Source of the DNA: Candidatus Obscuribacterales bacterium
GTDB taxonomy: Bacteria; Cyanobacteriota; Vampirovibrionia; Obscuribacterales; Obscuribacteraceae
Length of the DNA: 64,000 bases
Direction: 5' to 3'
NCBI GenBank assembly: GCA_021732025.1
Contig: JAKFVU010000082.1
Coordinates: 124,001 to 188,000 of the forward strand
The position numbers and the translations under genes are program-made. Of this stretch, positions 40,985 through 50,745 are shown one piece after another (position 1 is the first letter of the stretch; every line of letters starts with the position of its first letter). The notes below the pieces were generated by a model. That model had not been told where the DNA came from. It did no database searches and was given only the letters and a program-made list of their open reading frames with translations.

Positions 40985-42120
40985 AAGCTTACCCTCTTAT
41001 TTTGAGCGGATGACTTTGGCATCGTGAACCTAAAAGTGGTGCCTTTGCCTGGCTCCGATTCAACCCAAATAGCTCCACCATGACGTTCTACAATTTTCTT
41101 ACAGACAGCTAGGCCAATGCCACTTCCTGGATACATTTCTTTGGTGTGAAGGCGTTGAAAAATGACGAAGATTCTATCGCCATACTTCATGTCGAAGCCT
41201 TGACCATTATCTTTTACTGCAAACGTCCAGCTCTTCGAGGTTTCTTCTGCCGAGATGGTAACAACTGGTGCATCAGTAGAACGAAATTTAATGGCATTAC
41301 CAATCAGATTCTGAAAAACCTGCAAAATTTGTGAGCCGTCTGCTTCCACAGCCGGGAGCTGAGCACAATGTACTTGCGCGCCGGATTCATCTATTGCAAC
41401 CTTAAGATTGGCCATGGCCATGGCAACTGTTTGATTACAGTCGGTGCTGACAAACTCTTTGCCTTTGGTATCAACTCGGCTATACAAGAGCAAATCATTG
41501 ATCAACTCCTGCATGCGCTTGGTGGCATCAACAGTAAATTCGATAAAATCTTTAGCGTCTTGATCTAGTTGATCAGAATATCGACGAGCGAGCAATTGAG
41601 TGTAGTTTGAAATTACTCGCAACGGCTCCTGTAGGTCATGAGAACAGACATAAGCAAACTGCTGAAGGTCTTCATTAGACCGTTGAAGTTCAAGTAATTT
41701 TTCTTGCAAAATAGCTTCAGAGTGTTTGCGCTCAGTGATATCAACAATTGAAGCTAAGACAAAACGTTCACCGTTTGTCATCAAAGGGTTGAGTCCAATT
41801 TCTACTGGAAGTTCACTTCCATTTTTACGCTGGCCGTATAGATCGCGTCCAACACCCATGGCTCTGGCCTTAGGATCAGCAAAAAATTGAGCCCGATGAC
41901 AAGGATGCTTGTCTCGCACAGCCGTGGGAACAAGCATGTCAATTGACTGACCGAGAAGCTCTTCGCGGCTATAGCCAAACATGCGCTCGATCTGAGAGTT
42001 GACTAAGACTACCCGACCAATCTCATCAACCATAATCATGCCACTGGGAGCGGCCTCAACGATTAGCCTTAGGCGCTCTTCTCCAAGGTTAGACAATGGT
42101 TCAAAAGCATCAGAATCCAT
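40981..42120 (-). CDS. PAS sensor histidine kinase
   Basis: 379 residues from ATG 42120, with GGGAGG placed just before it; a TTG at 42132 is less likely. One PAS domain (about 15-135) with ASIVDITERKHSE, then HisKA with YVCSHDLQEPLRVISNYTQL (the phytochrome-type H-box), the N box NLIGNAIKFRS, VKDNGQGF, and GSGIGLAVCKK. No membrane helix or chromophore GAF domain, so the stimulus is cytoplasmic and unknown. First gene of the ATGA-linked signalling operon. Confidence 0.93.
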   Translation of the reverse strand: MDSDAFEPLSNLGEERLRLIVEAAPSGMIMVDEIGRVVLVNSQIERMFGYSREELLGQSIDMLVPTAVRDKHPCHRAQFFADPKARAMGVGRDLYGQRKNGSELPVEIGLNPLMTNGERFVLASIVDITERKHSEAILQEKLLELQRSNEDLQQFAYVCSHDLQEPLRVISNYTQLLARRYSDQLDQDAKDFIEFTVDATKRMQELINDLLLYSRVDTKGKEFVSTDCNQTVAMAMANLKVAIDESGAQVHCAQLPAVEADGSQILQVFQNLIGNAIKFRSTDAPVVTISAEETSKSWTFAVKDNGQGFDMKYGDRIFVIFQRLHTKEMYPGSGIGLAVCKKIVERHGGAIWVESEPGKGTTFRFTMPKSSAQNKRVSL

Positions 42121-42320
42121 GAGGCCTCCCAACTACTAGCGACGGGATGCCTGGGATTCCAGAAAATATTGCTAAAAACACTTTAGAAAAAGCGTTAAAT
42201 TAACGCAGGAGCTAATTTAAGCAAAAAAGATAATTTCAGTATAGCGCTTAAGCATACAAAAAATTTTCATAAGTCGACAAGTTGCTACAATATGTCCAGT
42301 TTTTAACACATAAGAGCTAC

Positions 42321-43109
42321 CTAATGCTTAACTGGCGGCCTGTGCGGCCGACCTTCACCGATACCAATGCTATCTATCGTATCGTCCATCATTGAGCTGA
42401 CACTTTTAAAGAGAAATGTGTGCTTAAAAACACCGATGTCTTTGTAACCAACCGGCGGTGAGAACATTTTCGCTGAGAGCGATGTTTTCTCCATAGAATG
42501 AGTCAGCACCTGCCAGAAGCGCTTACCATTGTCTAATACTTCAGACATTTGATAGGGCAACCCCGGCAATTCAGGTAGAGAACTGGTTGAGCAGATTAGC
42601 TTTACTACCGGGCGAGGCAGTTGTATGTCGGCACAGTCTATAAAATAGTTGGTTACTGTTTCAGTGGTCTTGTCTGAAATAAAGAGATCGTGCCCACGCC
42701 TCTCTCCAGCATAGACATACTGTGTACCCTTTAATTTAAAACGAGGAATGGCAATGGCATGGCTATTTACCAACTTCTCTAGGTTGCAAGAAGAAGTTGT
42801 GTTTACAGCTTTCTTGCGCATGGCAAGGTACTGCACTAAAGAGCAGTGACAAATTTCCTTAGTGTCGTCTCTCCAAATAGTTAAATTCCATAACGGTGCT
42901 GTTGCAATAAATGAGTACTTAAATGAGTTACTATCCACACGCACAGCCTTGTCTGTAGCCATTATGTTATAACGACCACCAATAGCCGTCTCCATCAAAA
43001 GCTTCCAGCAAATGGCATTCTCTTTGGCCTGAGTAGGACCGTTTACCAAATTGACAATTAGGAAGGCAATGAGGACAAAACTTGCCCAAATCTTCAAACG
43101 TCTATTCAT
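42321..43109 (-). CDS. exported protein of unknown function
   Basis: 262 residues from ATG 43109 (MNRRLKIWASFVLIAFLIV), selected because it gives a clean signal peptide of about 28 residues; a longer frame begins with a TTG. The mature part is mixed, with five Cys that could form disulfides (ICWKLL, ICHCSL, SCNLEK, FIDCADIQ). No family recognised. It begins 10 bases past the DUF2237 stop and is probably in that operon. Confidence 0.7.
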   Translation of the reverse strand: MNRRLKIWASFVLIAFLIVNLVNGPTQAKENAICWKLLMETAIGGRYNIMATDKAVRVDSNSFKYSFIATAPLWNLTIWRDDTKEICHCSLVQYLAMRKKAVNTTSSCNLEKLVNSHAIAIPRFKLKGTQYVYAGERRGHDLFISDKTTETVTNYFIDCADIQLPRPVVKLICSTSSLPELPGLPYQMSEVLDNGKRFWQVLTHSMEKTSLSAKMFSPPVGYKDIGVFKHTFLFKSVSSMMDDTIDSIGIGEGRPHRPPVKH

Positions 43110-43119
43110 CAAAATATTT

Positions 43120-43494
43120 CTATGTTTTGCTCGCGACAGCATGAGCTTCAAGCTGCTCTAAACTGACAATTTTCAAGGTAGCCTGGTGGGTTGCTGCAAG
43201 CACTACCTGCGGTGCCATACCATCTCTTAGGGCATCGCGCCAACGAGCCGCGCACAAGCACCAAGAGTCTCCTGCTTTAAGGCCAGGAAAACCATAGCGA
43301 GGATTGGGCGTAGAGAGGTCATTTCCTTGTGCTTTTGAATACTCAAGAAATTCATCGGTAATTACAGCGCAGACGGTATGAACCCCATGGTCATCAGGGC
43401 TGGTTGAACAATAGCCATCGCGAAAGAATCCAGTCAGGGGATTGTGACAGCAAGGCTCAAGGTTGGTACCGAGGACATTCTTGATAATACTCAT
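43120..43494 (-). CDS. DUF2237 family protein
   Basis: 124 residues covering a whole DUF2237 domain: NVLGTNLEPCCHNPLTGFFR, CSTSPDDHGVHTVCAVIT, PRYGFPGLKAGDSWCLCAAR and LRDGMAPQVVLAATH. Conserved Cys/His suggest metal or redox binding, but no function is known for the family. Its ATG overlaps the TPR gene stop (ATGA). Confidence 0.88.
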   Translation of the reverse strand: MSIIKNVLGTNLEPCCHNPLTGFFRDGYCSTSPDDHGVHTVCAVITDEFLEYSKAQGNDLSTPNPRYGFPGLKAGDSWCLCAARWRDALRDGMAPQVVLAATHQATLKIVSLEQLEAHAVASKT

Positions 43495-44807
43495 TCATTT
43501 CTCTCAGTTGCATCAGCTACTTCAGTTTCTACTTTATCAGGTGCTGAGGCAACTGGCTCAGACGGCTTCAAATCGGGATCTGGGGCAGTCAATCCTTGGC
43601 TAACCAGTAAACTGCGCACAGGGTCTAACACCAATAGCGGCATACGAAACTGATGCACACTTTGGTCGCGGGTAAGAATTGAGACAGTGCCACCACCAAC
43701 AGTGCTGAGATAGTTAATTGATTCTATCTGGGGGCGCTGAATGCTCACTCTTGTAGCGCCAAACCAGGCAGAAAATGCTTCAGGAACAAAAACTATGCGG
43801 GTATCGGTAACAACAAATCGGCCTGGCTTGTCTTTATAGAAAGTAAGGAAGAACGACTTCAAGACAATCTCACCTTCTTGGGGCTTGAAGCGCGACCCAG
43901 CAAAAAGTGCAGCAAATATGGCTGCGAACACAAGAAATACTGAGGCCCAGGCAGTTAAGAACATGCCGAGAAATTCATTCCATGACTCGTTCACCCTAAG
44001 CAAATTAGCTTTGAGACCTTCTGCCATGGCTCCAGGAACATCACCACTCTGAGATAGGGCAAAGCCTAGGCGGCCATGGGCTAGTGAACTTGTAGGCGCC
44101 ACTCGAACGGCGTTGCGAGCCGCTTCAAGCTGCCCTTTCAAATCTTTGAGTTTGCCGTAGGCAAGTGCTTTTCCTAGATAAGCCTGAGCATAGTTCGGGT
44201 CTACTCTTATGGCATTGTCATAAGCGTCAATAGCACCTTTGTAGTCACCTTGCATACCTTTAACGGCAGCAAGATTAACGAAACTGATAGGGCTACGAGG
44301 GTCTAGGCGAATTGCCTCTTTTAGCTCAACCACAGCCGCTTCGTAGTTTTGTCTACCAGCCAGTGAACGACCCAAAACCGAATGGGCAGAAGCATAATTA
44401 GGCATTAGCTTTAAACATTTGCGCTCGTGGTCTATCGACTCGTTAAACTTGCCTTGGCGCCCTTGCAGCAACCCCAAAAGATAATGCGCTTCTGCATTCT
44501 TCGGATTAGCTACAATTACTTCTGATAGATAGTCACAGGCAGCCTCATAATGACTGTCAGCCGTGGCTCGCCGGGCCTTACTCATCAAAGACAACTCAAG
44601 GGCCCTGCTGTCCTTAATTTTAGCCACTTTATTTGGAGCCACTTTATTTGGAGCCACTTTATTTGGAGCCACTTTATTTGGTGCTTCAACGGCTGGCTTA
44701 GTTTGGGCGCAGGCTGATTGAACTGAATAGACAGAGGATAGCAAGATAGCCCCCGTCAAGATATTTACGAGATAGTCACTTTGGGTTACCACTTTTTTCT
44801 TAGTCAT
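43491..44807 (-). CDS. TPR protein with signal peptide, membrane helix and PH/GRAM-like tail
   Basis: 438 residues from ATG 44807; the longer frame from a TTG at 44882 is less likely because 44807 gives a signal peptide (about 1-35). A run of four identical APNKV pentads follows, from a 15-bp DNA repeat. TPR units fill about 80-250 (NAEAHYLLGLLQGRQGKFNE, YASAHSVLGRSLAG, PISFVNLAAVKGMQGDYKGA). A transmembrane helix lies near 285-305 (VFLVFAAIFAALFAGSRF). The tail, VVTDTRIVFVPE then GATRVSIQRPQIESI, looks like a PH/GRAM-type domain. Likely a scaffold at the membrane; partners unknown. Confidence 0.82.
   Translation of the reverse strand: MTKKKVVTQSDYLVNILTGAILLSSVYSVQSACAQTKPAVEAPNKVAPNKVAPNKVAPNKVAKIKDSRALELSLMSKARRATADSHYEAACDYLSEVIVANPKNAEAHYLLGLLQGRQGKFNESIDHERKCLKLMPNYASAHSVLGRSLAGRQNYEAAVVELKEAIRLDPRSPISFVNLAAVKGMQGDYKGAIDAYDNAIRVDPNYAQAYLGKALAYGKLKDLKGQLEAARNAVRVAPTSSLAHGRLGFALSQSGDVPGAMAEGLKANLLRVNESWNEFLGMFLTAWASVFLVFAAIFAALFAGSRFKPQEGEIVLKSFFLTFYKDKPGRFVVTDTRIVFVPEAFSAWFGATRVSIQRPQIESINYLSTVGGGTVSILTRDQSVHQFRMPLLVLDPVRSLLVSQGLTAPDPDLKPSEPVASAPDKVETEVADATERNE
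44622..44681 (-). repeat. four perfect tandem copies of a 15-bp repeat inside a gene
   Basis: Copies start at 44622, 44637, 44652 and 44667, all AGCCACTTTATTTGG on the plus strand. In the TPR gene they encode four APNKV pentads just after the signal peptide. Perfect identity suggests recent slippage. Confidence 0.9.
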
Positions 44808-44878
44808 TAACTGCCTGTCAGTGCTACTACTGACTGTAGAGTATACGCAAGTAAGAGCCAATATCCAAGTTTTTTCTA

Positions 44879-46462
44879 TCAATTAACTCGTCGTTCACGC
44901 CCGAGCCAAAACTTATCGCGCAGTTCCTTCTTTTTTATTTTTCCACTGCCTGTCTTTGGTAGTTCTTCTAAAAACTCCCAATGTCTAGGCACCTTATAGC
45001 GAGCTAGGCGTTCGCGAACGAAGTCAGTTAGTTCTTCTTCGTGAGGAGACTGGCCAGCGCGGAAAACAACTGTGGCATGAACAAGTTCTCCCCACTTTTC
45101 GTCAGGTATGCCAAACACGGCGCACTCAAGAACAGCGGGGTGTTCATGAAGAACATATTCAACTTCAGTAGAGTAGACATTTTCGCCACCACTGATGATC
45201 ATGTCTTTTGAACGATCCACCACATTTATATAGCCATCGCAATCCATAACTGCCAAATCACCGGTATAGATCCAGCCATTGCGAATAGTCTGCTCAGTTG
45301 CTTCTATGTTTTTCCAATAGCCCTTGGTGACATTTGGTCCGCGGGCAATTATCTCCCCCACTTCGATACCATCACGCTGCACTTCGCTGCCATCTTCTTT
45401 GACAATTTTCAAATCGACACCAATAAATGGACGGCCGGTTTTGCTGCGAATTGCCAGTATTTCAGCCTTAGGTCGCTCAAGATCTTTGCTCTTGGGCAAG
45501 CTGATGCTGAGAAATGGGCTGGTTTCTGTCATCCCATAAAACTGAACATATGTGCAAGAGAATACTTCTTGAATTTGTTTGACTATCTCAGGGGCTATCG
45601 GAGAGCCGGCGGTCATTATGGTACTGAGCGCATTGTACGAATATTGGCAAAGGCTGCCGCTATTTAAAAGAGCATTGATCATAGTTGGCACTAGAGCTGT
45701 ATGAGTGACTGCCTCGGCTTCTAATAAGGGTAATAAGTTGTCTGCATGAAAGTAAGGAATAAAGACATGCTTGCCACCAACCCAGGTTAGGGCAAAAACA
45801 GCCCAAGCATCGACTAAATGAAACATCGGAGCAGCATGCACCCAGCAGTGGCTATCATTTAGACCAAGCTCTGCCACTGCCCCAAGGGCGTTGTAAGCAA
45901 CGTTTTCGTGGGTGAGCATTACCCCTTTGGCTTGACCTGTCGTGCCGCTGGTGTAGTAAATTTGGGCCAAATCGCTGCCTGTAGCCAGGTTGTCGATCAG
46001 TTCCTTGTTCCATTCAGTGAGCAAGAATGGTTCATAACGAACGCTCTTCGTCTTAATATCTGGCAGTTTTCCCGCTCCCAGCCAGGCCACCAACTTAATT
46101 TGTGAGAGATTTTCAAGAGCATGTGCTGCCTGCTCAGCAAAATCTGTATGCGCAATGAGCATGGCACTTTCGCTATGCTCAAGGATCTGGGCAAGCTCAG
46201 CACTGGCAAGTCGATAATTAATAGGGCACAGCACTGCCCCAAGACAGGCTGCGGCAAAATATAGCTCGCAAAACTCAAGACAATTGGGAGCTAAGACGGC
46301 AATGGTGGAGCCTTTACCCAGCCCAAGATTAGAAATGATGTGGGTGAGGGCGGCGACCCGTCTACCAAACTCAGCATAGGTGAGACGCTTCTGACCATCA
46401 ACGAAGGCCTCTTTGTCGGGCCATTGGCTAATGGCTCGCTTCAACGAAATAGCAAGGTTCAA
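44879..46462 (-). CDS. long-chain acyl-CoA synthetase / AMP-binding ligase
   Basis: 527 residues from a TTG with GGAGGG six bases before it. Adenylation motifs: YYTSGTTGQAKGVMLTH, YGMTETSP, TGDLAVMDCDGYINVVDRSK, and the catalytic lysine in GSGKIKKKELR. It activates a carboxylic acid, probably a fatty acid, with ATP and CoA. The neighbouring TPR gene starts a few bases beyond its stop, so they may be one transcript. Confidence 0.92.
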   Translation of the reverse strand: MNLAISLKRAISQWPDKEAFVDGQKRLTYAEFGRRVAALTHIISNLGLGKGSTIAVLAPNCLEFCELYFAAACLGAVLCPINYRLASAELAQILEHSESAMLIAHTDFAEQAAHALENLSQIKLVAWLGAGKLPDIKTKSVRYEPFLLTEWNKELIDNLATGSDLAQIYYTSGTTGQAKGVMLTHENVAYNALGAVAELGLNDSHCWVHAAPMFHLVDAWAVFALTWVGGKHVFIPYFHADNLLPLLEAEAVTHTALVPTMINALLNSGSLCQYSYNALSTIMTAGSPIAPEIVKQIQEVFSCTYVQFYGMTETSPFLSISLPKSKDLERPKAEILAIRSKTGRPFIGVDLKIVKEDGSEVQRDGIEVGEIIARGPNVTKGYWKNIEATEQTIRNGWIYTGDLAVMDCDGYINVVDRSKDMIISGGENVYSTEVEYVLHEHPAVLECAVFGIPDEKWGELVHATVVFRAGQSPHEEELTDFVRERLARYKVPRHWEFLEELPKTGSGKIKKKELRDKFWLGRERRVN

Positions 46463-46635
46463 GTTCGGCCCTCCTGGCTATAAAAGTATATGGCCAAGTT
46501 TACTCTGCGGCCTCATGACTACCGGAAAATTCTTGGGGTTAAGCAGGACAATTAGTATTTGTTGATCATCTACGGGTTGAAGCAAACTCTGCTGTTAATC
46601 TTTTAACCGTACCTGGGAGACGGCGAAGGAGAGAC

Positions 46636-47892
46636 ATGGGACAAGTGATAGACAAGACCTACAACGGCGTAACAGTTCCGCAAGGCGAAAAGATTACCTT
46701 CAAAGACGGCAAGCCAGTTGTACCAAACAAACCAATCATCCCTTTTATCGAAGGAGATGGAACAGGTCGTGACATCTGGAAGGCCAGCAAGCGCGTTATT
46801 GATGCTGCTGTTGCCAAAGCCTATGGCGGCAAGAAAGAAATTGCTTGGTTCGAAGTATTTGCCGGACAAAAAGCAAAAGACAATTTTGATGAATGGTTAA
46901 CTGAAGATACCATCAGCGCCCTTAGAGAGTTCGGAGTTGCTATCAAAGGCCCTCTCACCACTCCAGTAGGCGGCGGTATCCGCAGCTTGAACGTAGCTCT
47001 TCGTCAAATCTTTGACCTCTACTGCTGCATTCGCCCAGTGCGTCACTTCCCTGGTGTGCCTTCACCTGTAGTGTCACCAGAAAAACTTGATGTAGTGATC
47101 TTCCGCGAAAACACAGAAGACGTATACGCCGGAATCGAATTTGTTGCTGGTTCTCCAGAAGCGCAGGCTTTCATCGATCTTTGTGCTAAATATGGCAAGG
47201 AAGTTCGTCCAGAATCTGGTATCGGTATCAAACCAATTTCTAAATTCGGTTCAGACCGTCTTGTTAGAAGAGCAATTGAGTACGCCATTGCTCGTGGCAA
47301 GAAATCTGTCACCATGGTGCACAAAGGCAACATTCAGAAGTTCACTGAAGGCGCCTTCAGAGACTGGGGCTACCAAGTTGGCGAAACTGAATTCGCTAAA
47401 GAAGTAATTTCAGAAGAGAAAATGTGGGCTGAGCACGACGGTAAATTGCCAGCTGGCAAAATTCTTCTTCAAGATAGAATTGCTGACTCTATGTTCCAAC
47501 AAGTATTGCTCAGACCAGATGAATACTCTGTTCTAGCGACTACAAACTTGAACGGCGACTATCTCTCAGATGCTTGCGCAGCTCAAGTTGGTGGATTGGG
47601 TCTAGCTCCTGGTGCTAACATCGGCGACAACTGCGCCATCTTCGAAGCTACTCACGGAACCGCTCCTAAGTATGCTGACAAAGACGTGATTAACCCAGGT
47701 TCTGTAATTCTCTCAGGCGTTATGATGCTTGAATTCATGGGCTGGCAAGAAGCTGCTGACTTGATCACTCAAGCAGTAACCAAAACCATCCAACAGAAGA
47801 AAGTAACTTATGACCTAGAGCGTTTGATGCCAGGTGCAACCAAACTGAAAACCAGTGAGTTTGCAAATGCCATCATCGAGAACATGAACTAA
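46636..47892 (+). CDS. icd: NADP-dependent isocitrate dehydrogenase
   Basis: 418 residues with an AAGGAG ribosome site. Family motifs: [12 protein letters not shown], the substrate-binding [13 protein letters not shown] (with the regulatory Ser), [16 protein letters not shown], and [13 protein letters not shown], the cofactor loop typical of NADP-type enzymes. It makes 2-oxoglutarate in the TCA cycle. A strong hairpin follows, so it is probably monocistronic. Confidence 0.96.
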   Translation: MGQVIDKTYNGVTVPQGEKITFKDGKPVVPNKPIIPFIEGDGTGRDIWKASKRVIDAAVAKAYGGKKEIAWFEVFAGQKAKDNFDEWLTEDTISALREFGVAIKGPLTTPVGGGIRSLNVALRQIFDLYCCIRPVRHFPGVPSPVVSPEKLDVVIFRENTEDVYAGIEFVAGSPEAQAFIDLCAKYGKEVRPESGIGIKPISKFGSDRLVRRAIEYAIARGKKSVTMVHKGNIQKFTEGAFRDWGYQVGETEFAKEVISEEKMWAEHDGKLPAGKILLQDRIADSMFQQVLLRPDEYSVLATTNLNGDYLSDACAAQVGGLGLAPGANIGDNCAIFEATHGTAPKYADKDVINPGSVILSGVMMLEFMGWQEAADLITQAVTKTIQQKKVTYDLERLMPGATKLKTSEFANAIIENMN

Positions 47893-47913
47893 ACAGTTCA
47901 ACTGATCTAGATC

Positions 47914-47950
47914 AAAGGAGGGCTCCTGGTTTCAGGTATGCCCTCCTTTC
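47914..47950 (+). terminator. terminator after icd
   Basis: Perfect 10-bp stem AAAGGAGGGC (47914-47923) with 47940-47949, 16-base loop. The tail CTCTTT is only moderately T-rich. Confidence 0.75.
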
Positions 47951-47978
47951 TCTTTACCGATTTTTCAAACGGAGATTT

Positions 47979-49151
47979 ATGTCATTCGCCAAACTAAAAG
48001 TTCTAGATTTCACTCACCTCTTGCCCGGTGAGATTGTTTCTACTTTAATGAGCGACCTAGGCGCCCAAGTCTTGCGCGTAGAGCGTCTTGATACAACGCT
48101 CAACGAACGCTTGCCACCAATTGTCTCTAACGATGGCTGGCAGGACAGTCTCTATTTTTGGAGTCTGCATCGCAATAAAGAACGCATAAAAATAGATCTT
48201 AAAAGCACTACTGGCCTTGAGATTGTAAAAAGGCTGGCAGAGAGTGCCGACATTGTCATAGAAAACTTCAGACCTGGGGTGATGGATAGATTAGGTTTAG
48301 GAGACAGCCACTTAAGAGCACTAAACCCCCGCATTATTTATTGCTCGGTCAACGGCTATGGTTCTGCTTCTAAATGGGGAACAAAGCCTGGTCACGATCT
48401 TAATTTTGTCGCTGAAACAGGTATCTTGTATGAGTCTCAAGATCAGTCCGGCAAACCGATCATGCCTTCTGTCTTTGTCTCTGACTATATGTCAGGAACC
48501 TATGCCGCATTAGCTATTACTGCTGCTTTGTACGAAAGAGAAACTAGCGGCAAGGGCCGAAGGGTTGAAATCAGCATGTTTGAAAGTGCCCTGTCAGCTC
48601 TGGCAGTGGTTGGCACCATTAGTCTCTATCTTAAACTTGAACCCTCCGAGATTCATGCCAAATATCCAGATGAACTTCCCAACCACCGTGTCTACCGCTG
48701 CAAAGATGGCCGCTATCTTGCCGCAGCTCCTATAGAGCCTGAGTTCTGGCTAAAATTTCTAACAATTATCGAGCGTCTAGATTTACTTGCAAAAGATGTA
48801 ATTGAAGATCGAGATAGCCTAAGTGCTGAAATTGCAGACGTAATGGCGAGCAAAACATTGGCAGAGTGGATGTTGCTATTCGCTGACGCGAATTGTTGTG
48901 TCTCACCCGTGAACACGGTCAAAGAGGCTGTCAATTTCTTGCCTGAAGGCAGTGAGAGAGTGTTGACACATATGACTCATTCTAGGCTGGGTGAGGTGCC
49001 GCAGATAAGCAATCCGATTAAGGCTATTTACAATAAAAAAGTTTCTGAATGGTCTTGTAGCGATACTGCTACAGAAACAGTAAAGCAACTGCAAGCCATC
49101 GGCATAAGCCCTAGCCAAATTGAAGCAATGAAGCAGGCGAAAATAATTTGA
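47979..49151 (+). CDS. CaiB/BaiF (class III) CoA-transferase family protein
   Basis: 390 residues. N-terminal LKVLDFTHLLPGEIVSTLMSDLGA and RIKIDLKSTTGLEIV are family motifs, with the catalytic Asp in KPGHDLNFVAETG and the C-terminal YRCKDGRYLAAAPIE. It could be a CoA transferase or an alpha-methylacyl-CoA racemase; this cannot be decided here. GGAGATTT before the ATG supports the start. Confidence 0.9.
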   Translation: MSFAKLKVLDFTHLLPGEIVSTLMSDLGAQVLRVERLDTTLNERLPPIVSNDGWQDSLYFWSLHRNKERIKIDLKSTTGLEIVKRLAESADIVIENFRPGVMDRLGLGDSHLRALNPRIIYCSVNGYGSASKWGTKPGHDLNFVAETGILYESQDQSGKPIMPSVFVSDYMSGTYAALAITAALYERETSGKGRRVEISMFESALSALAVVGTISLYLKLEPSEIHAKYPDELPNHRVYRCKDGRYLAAAPIEPEFWLKFLTIIERLDLLAKDVIEDRDSLSAEIADVMASKTLAEWMLLFADANCCVSPVNTVKEAVNFLPEGSERVLTHMTHSRLGEVPQISNPIKAIYNKKVSEWSCSDTATETVKQLQAIGISPSQIEAMKQAKII

Positions 49152-49219
49152 TATAGGAACTTTCAAGGTTGGCCTCAGTCTCTTGCCCCGCAGCATGTCG
49201 AAAATTAGAAGGAAGCATC

Positions 49220-49429
49220 ATGATTGAGATTAAGCCGAATGGCGAAATAGAAGTTGATAAAGAGAATAAAGACAAAGTCGATTATATGCATCCAGAAGGA
49301 AAGCCAGAAACTACCCCTGCCAAGAAAGCTGAGGACCGCAAAGAAAGAGAGAAGCCTGTCTCTCGCACTGCAGTAGAAGAAGTTGATGGGCACCACATGT
49401 GCACCGAAGAATGCTTAGGCCAACACTAA
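49220..49429 (+). CDS. small highly charged protein
   Basis: 69 residues from ATG 49220 with a GAAGGAAG ribosome site; the frame can be extended to 49169 without support. Very rich in Lys, Glu and Asp, with a His/Cys tail HHMCTEECLGQH that might bind metal. No signal, no membrane segment, no recognised family. Confidence 0.65.
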   Translation: MIEIKPNGEIEVDKENKDKVDYMHPEGKPETTPAKKAEDRKEREKPVSRTAVEEVDGHHMCTEECLGQH

Positions 49430-49430
49430 A

Positions 49431-50639
49431 TTAAAGGCCGTAGCCGCCCCAACCGAAAGGTACGCGCTTCTCACCACTAGTGCGTGTGACCTCCTTCAAC
49501 AGAGAGGTGTCAGTTCTAAAATTATGACTGAGGTCAAGCAATAGGCCTGCACCGGCCAAGCCATAACCAACGGTTCTAGTGCGAGGCACAAGTGACATAA
49601 CTCCACCGGCTAGTCCTAGGAGCTGCTCACCGGCGGCTGCTAAATAATGCCCCCGCCCGGCGAAGCTGTTAGGTTCTGCTGCCATGCGCAAATTCTCAAT
49701 TGATTGGTAGCCGGCAAGACCGCCCAGCACAGGGGCAGCAATTCGTCTCAGCAGTCCGCTGACGACAACCACAGCAGCACTTTCGCCTAATACTTTTGAG
49801 CGATTGCGGTCGTAAGCGCTTTGATCTTCGTAGGCAAATTCAAATTTCTGTTCTTTTTTGGCAATGCGCTCCAGCAATTCTTTTACGTTAGAAGAAGGCT
49901 GCGCCATAGTCATGTAAGGATTGCTTGGATCTATGGCAGTGGCAACACCGACAACGCGGTTGAACTCATTGACCACAGGTCCACCAGAATTGCCATGCCA
50001 GAGTGGAGTGTCCATGCCGACCAGAGGTGAGAACAGATATTTTTCCGCATCGGCTGAAAAGGCTGGGTTAGCAATCTGAAAGGCCGCGGTCTTTCTTATC
50101 ATATTGCCTGCAATTGTTGGCTGTAGCAGCATGACTTGGGGTAGCTTCGCAATAAATGAACCATCCGAGACAACAGCCACAGGTGAGTTGGCAGGATAGC
50201 CAACGGCAAGGGTGGGGTCGCCACTCTTTAGTTCATTATCGTCTGCAAAATTGAGAGAGCGCTTGGGGTCTTTCTTTATGCCCTCAATTTTTAGAACAGC
50301 CAGGTCATTAGTGTCGTCAATATCGACGATTTTCGCTCGGAAGCGCTCGCCGGTGTTGGTCTCGACAGTCGTAAACTTGCTGTCAGCAACCACGTGCACA
50401 TTGGTGACCACAAGATCGCCATCTTTGCCTGTAAAAAAGCCAGAACCGCGCAGAGTTCCATCAAGCACAGGAGAAGTAATGCGAACGGTCTTGGGGCCAA
50501 TTTCTTCGAGCGCTCGGCGAGCTAAGGTATTGCCGCACTCAAGCTTGGTTTCAATGTTAAGCGGATTGCCGCGTAATGCCTCGGCAAGAGCCAAATTGTC
50601 GATAGTCTTGAGACTAGCGCACGATTTCTCGATATCCAT
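49431..50639 (-). CDS. trypsin-like (S1C) serine protease without PDZ domain
   Basis: 402 residues. Catalytic triad: H82 in TNVHVVA, D112 in DIDDTNDLAVLKI, and S218 in WHGNSGGPVV. There is no N-terminal signal and no PDZ domain. The C-terminal ~130 residues are hydrophobic and Gly/Ala-rich (VVVVSGLLRRIAAPVLGGLA, LGLAGGVMSLVP), as in glycine-zipper membrane regions. A cytoplasmic or membrane-associated protease is likely. A 16-bp palindrome lies upstream. Confidence 0.85.
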   Translation of the reverse strand: MDIEKSCASLKTIDNLALAEALRGNPLNIETKLECGNTLARRALEEIGPKTVRITSPVLDGTLRGSGFFTGKDGDLVVTNVHVVADSKFTTVETNTGERFRAKIVDIDDTNDLAVLKIEGIKKDPKRSLNFADDNELKSGDPTLAVGYPANSPVAVVSDGSFIAKLPQVMLLQPTIAGNMIRKTAAFQIANPAFSADAEKYLFSPLVGMDTPLWHGNSGGPVVNEFNRVVGVATAIDPSNPYMTMAQPSSNVKELLERIAKKEQKFEFAYEDQSAYDRNRSKVLGESAAVVVVSGLLRRIAAPVLGGLAGYQSIENLRMAAEPNSFAGRGHYLAAAGEQLLGLAGGVMSLVPRTRTVGYGLAGAGLLLDLSHNFRTDTSLLKEVTRTSGEKRVPFGWGGYGL

Positions 50640-50672
50640 TGTGTCAAAGGCCTAGGTCGTGGGGCCCCCATT

Positions 50673-50688
50673 CTAGCCCCAGGGCTAG
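50673..50688. promoter_or_regulatory. 16-bp palindrome upstream of the protease gene
   Basis: CTAGCCC-CA-GGGCTAG: two 7-base half sites around a 2-base centre, 34 bases before the start codon. Fits an operator more than a hairpin because the loop is too short. Confidence 0.45.
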
Positions 50689-50745
50689 GACGTTGTCATT
50701 GGGGTAATTACGAAGGCAATGCTGAGCCAATGAGAACCAAACGGT

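Noticed and set aside
44622-44681. possible CRISPR
   Set aside because: Four direct 15-bp copies without spacers, within a coding frame; a tandem repeat, not a CRISPR array.
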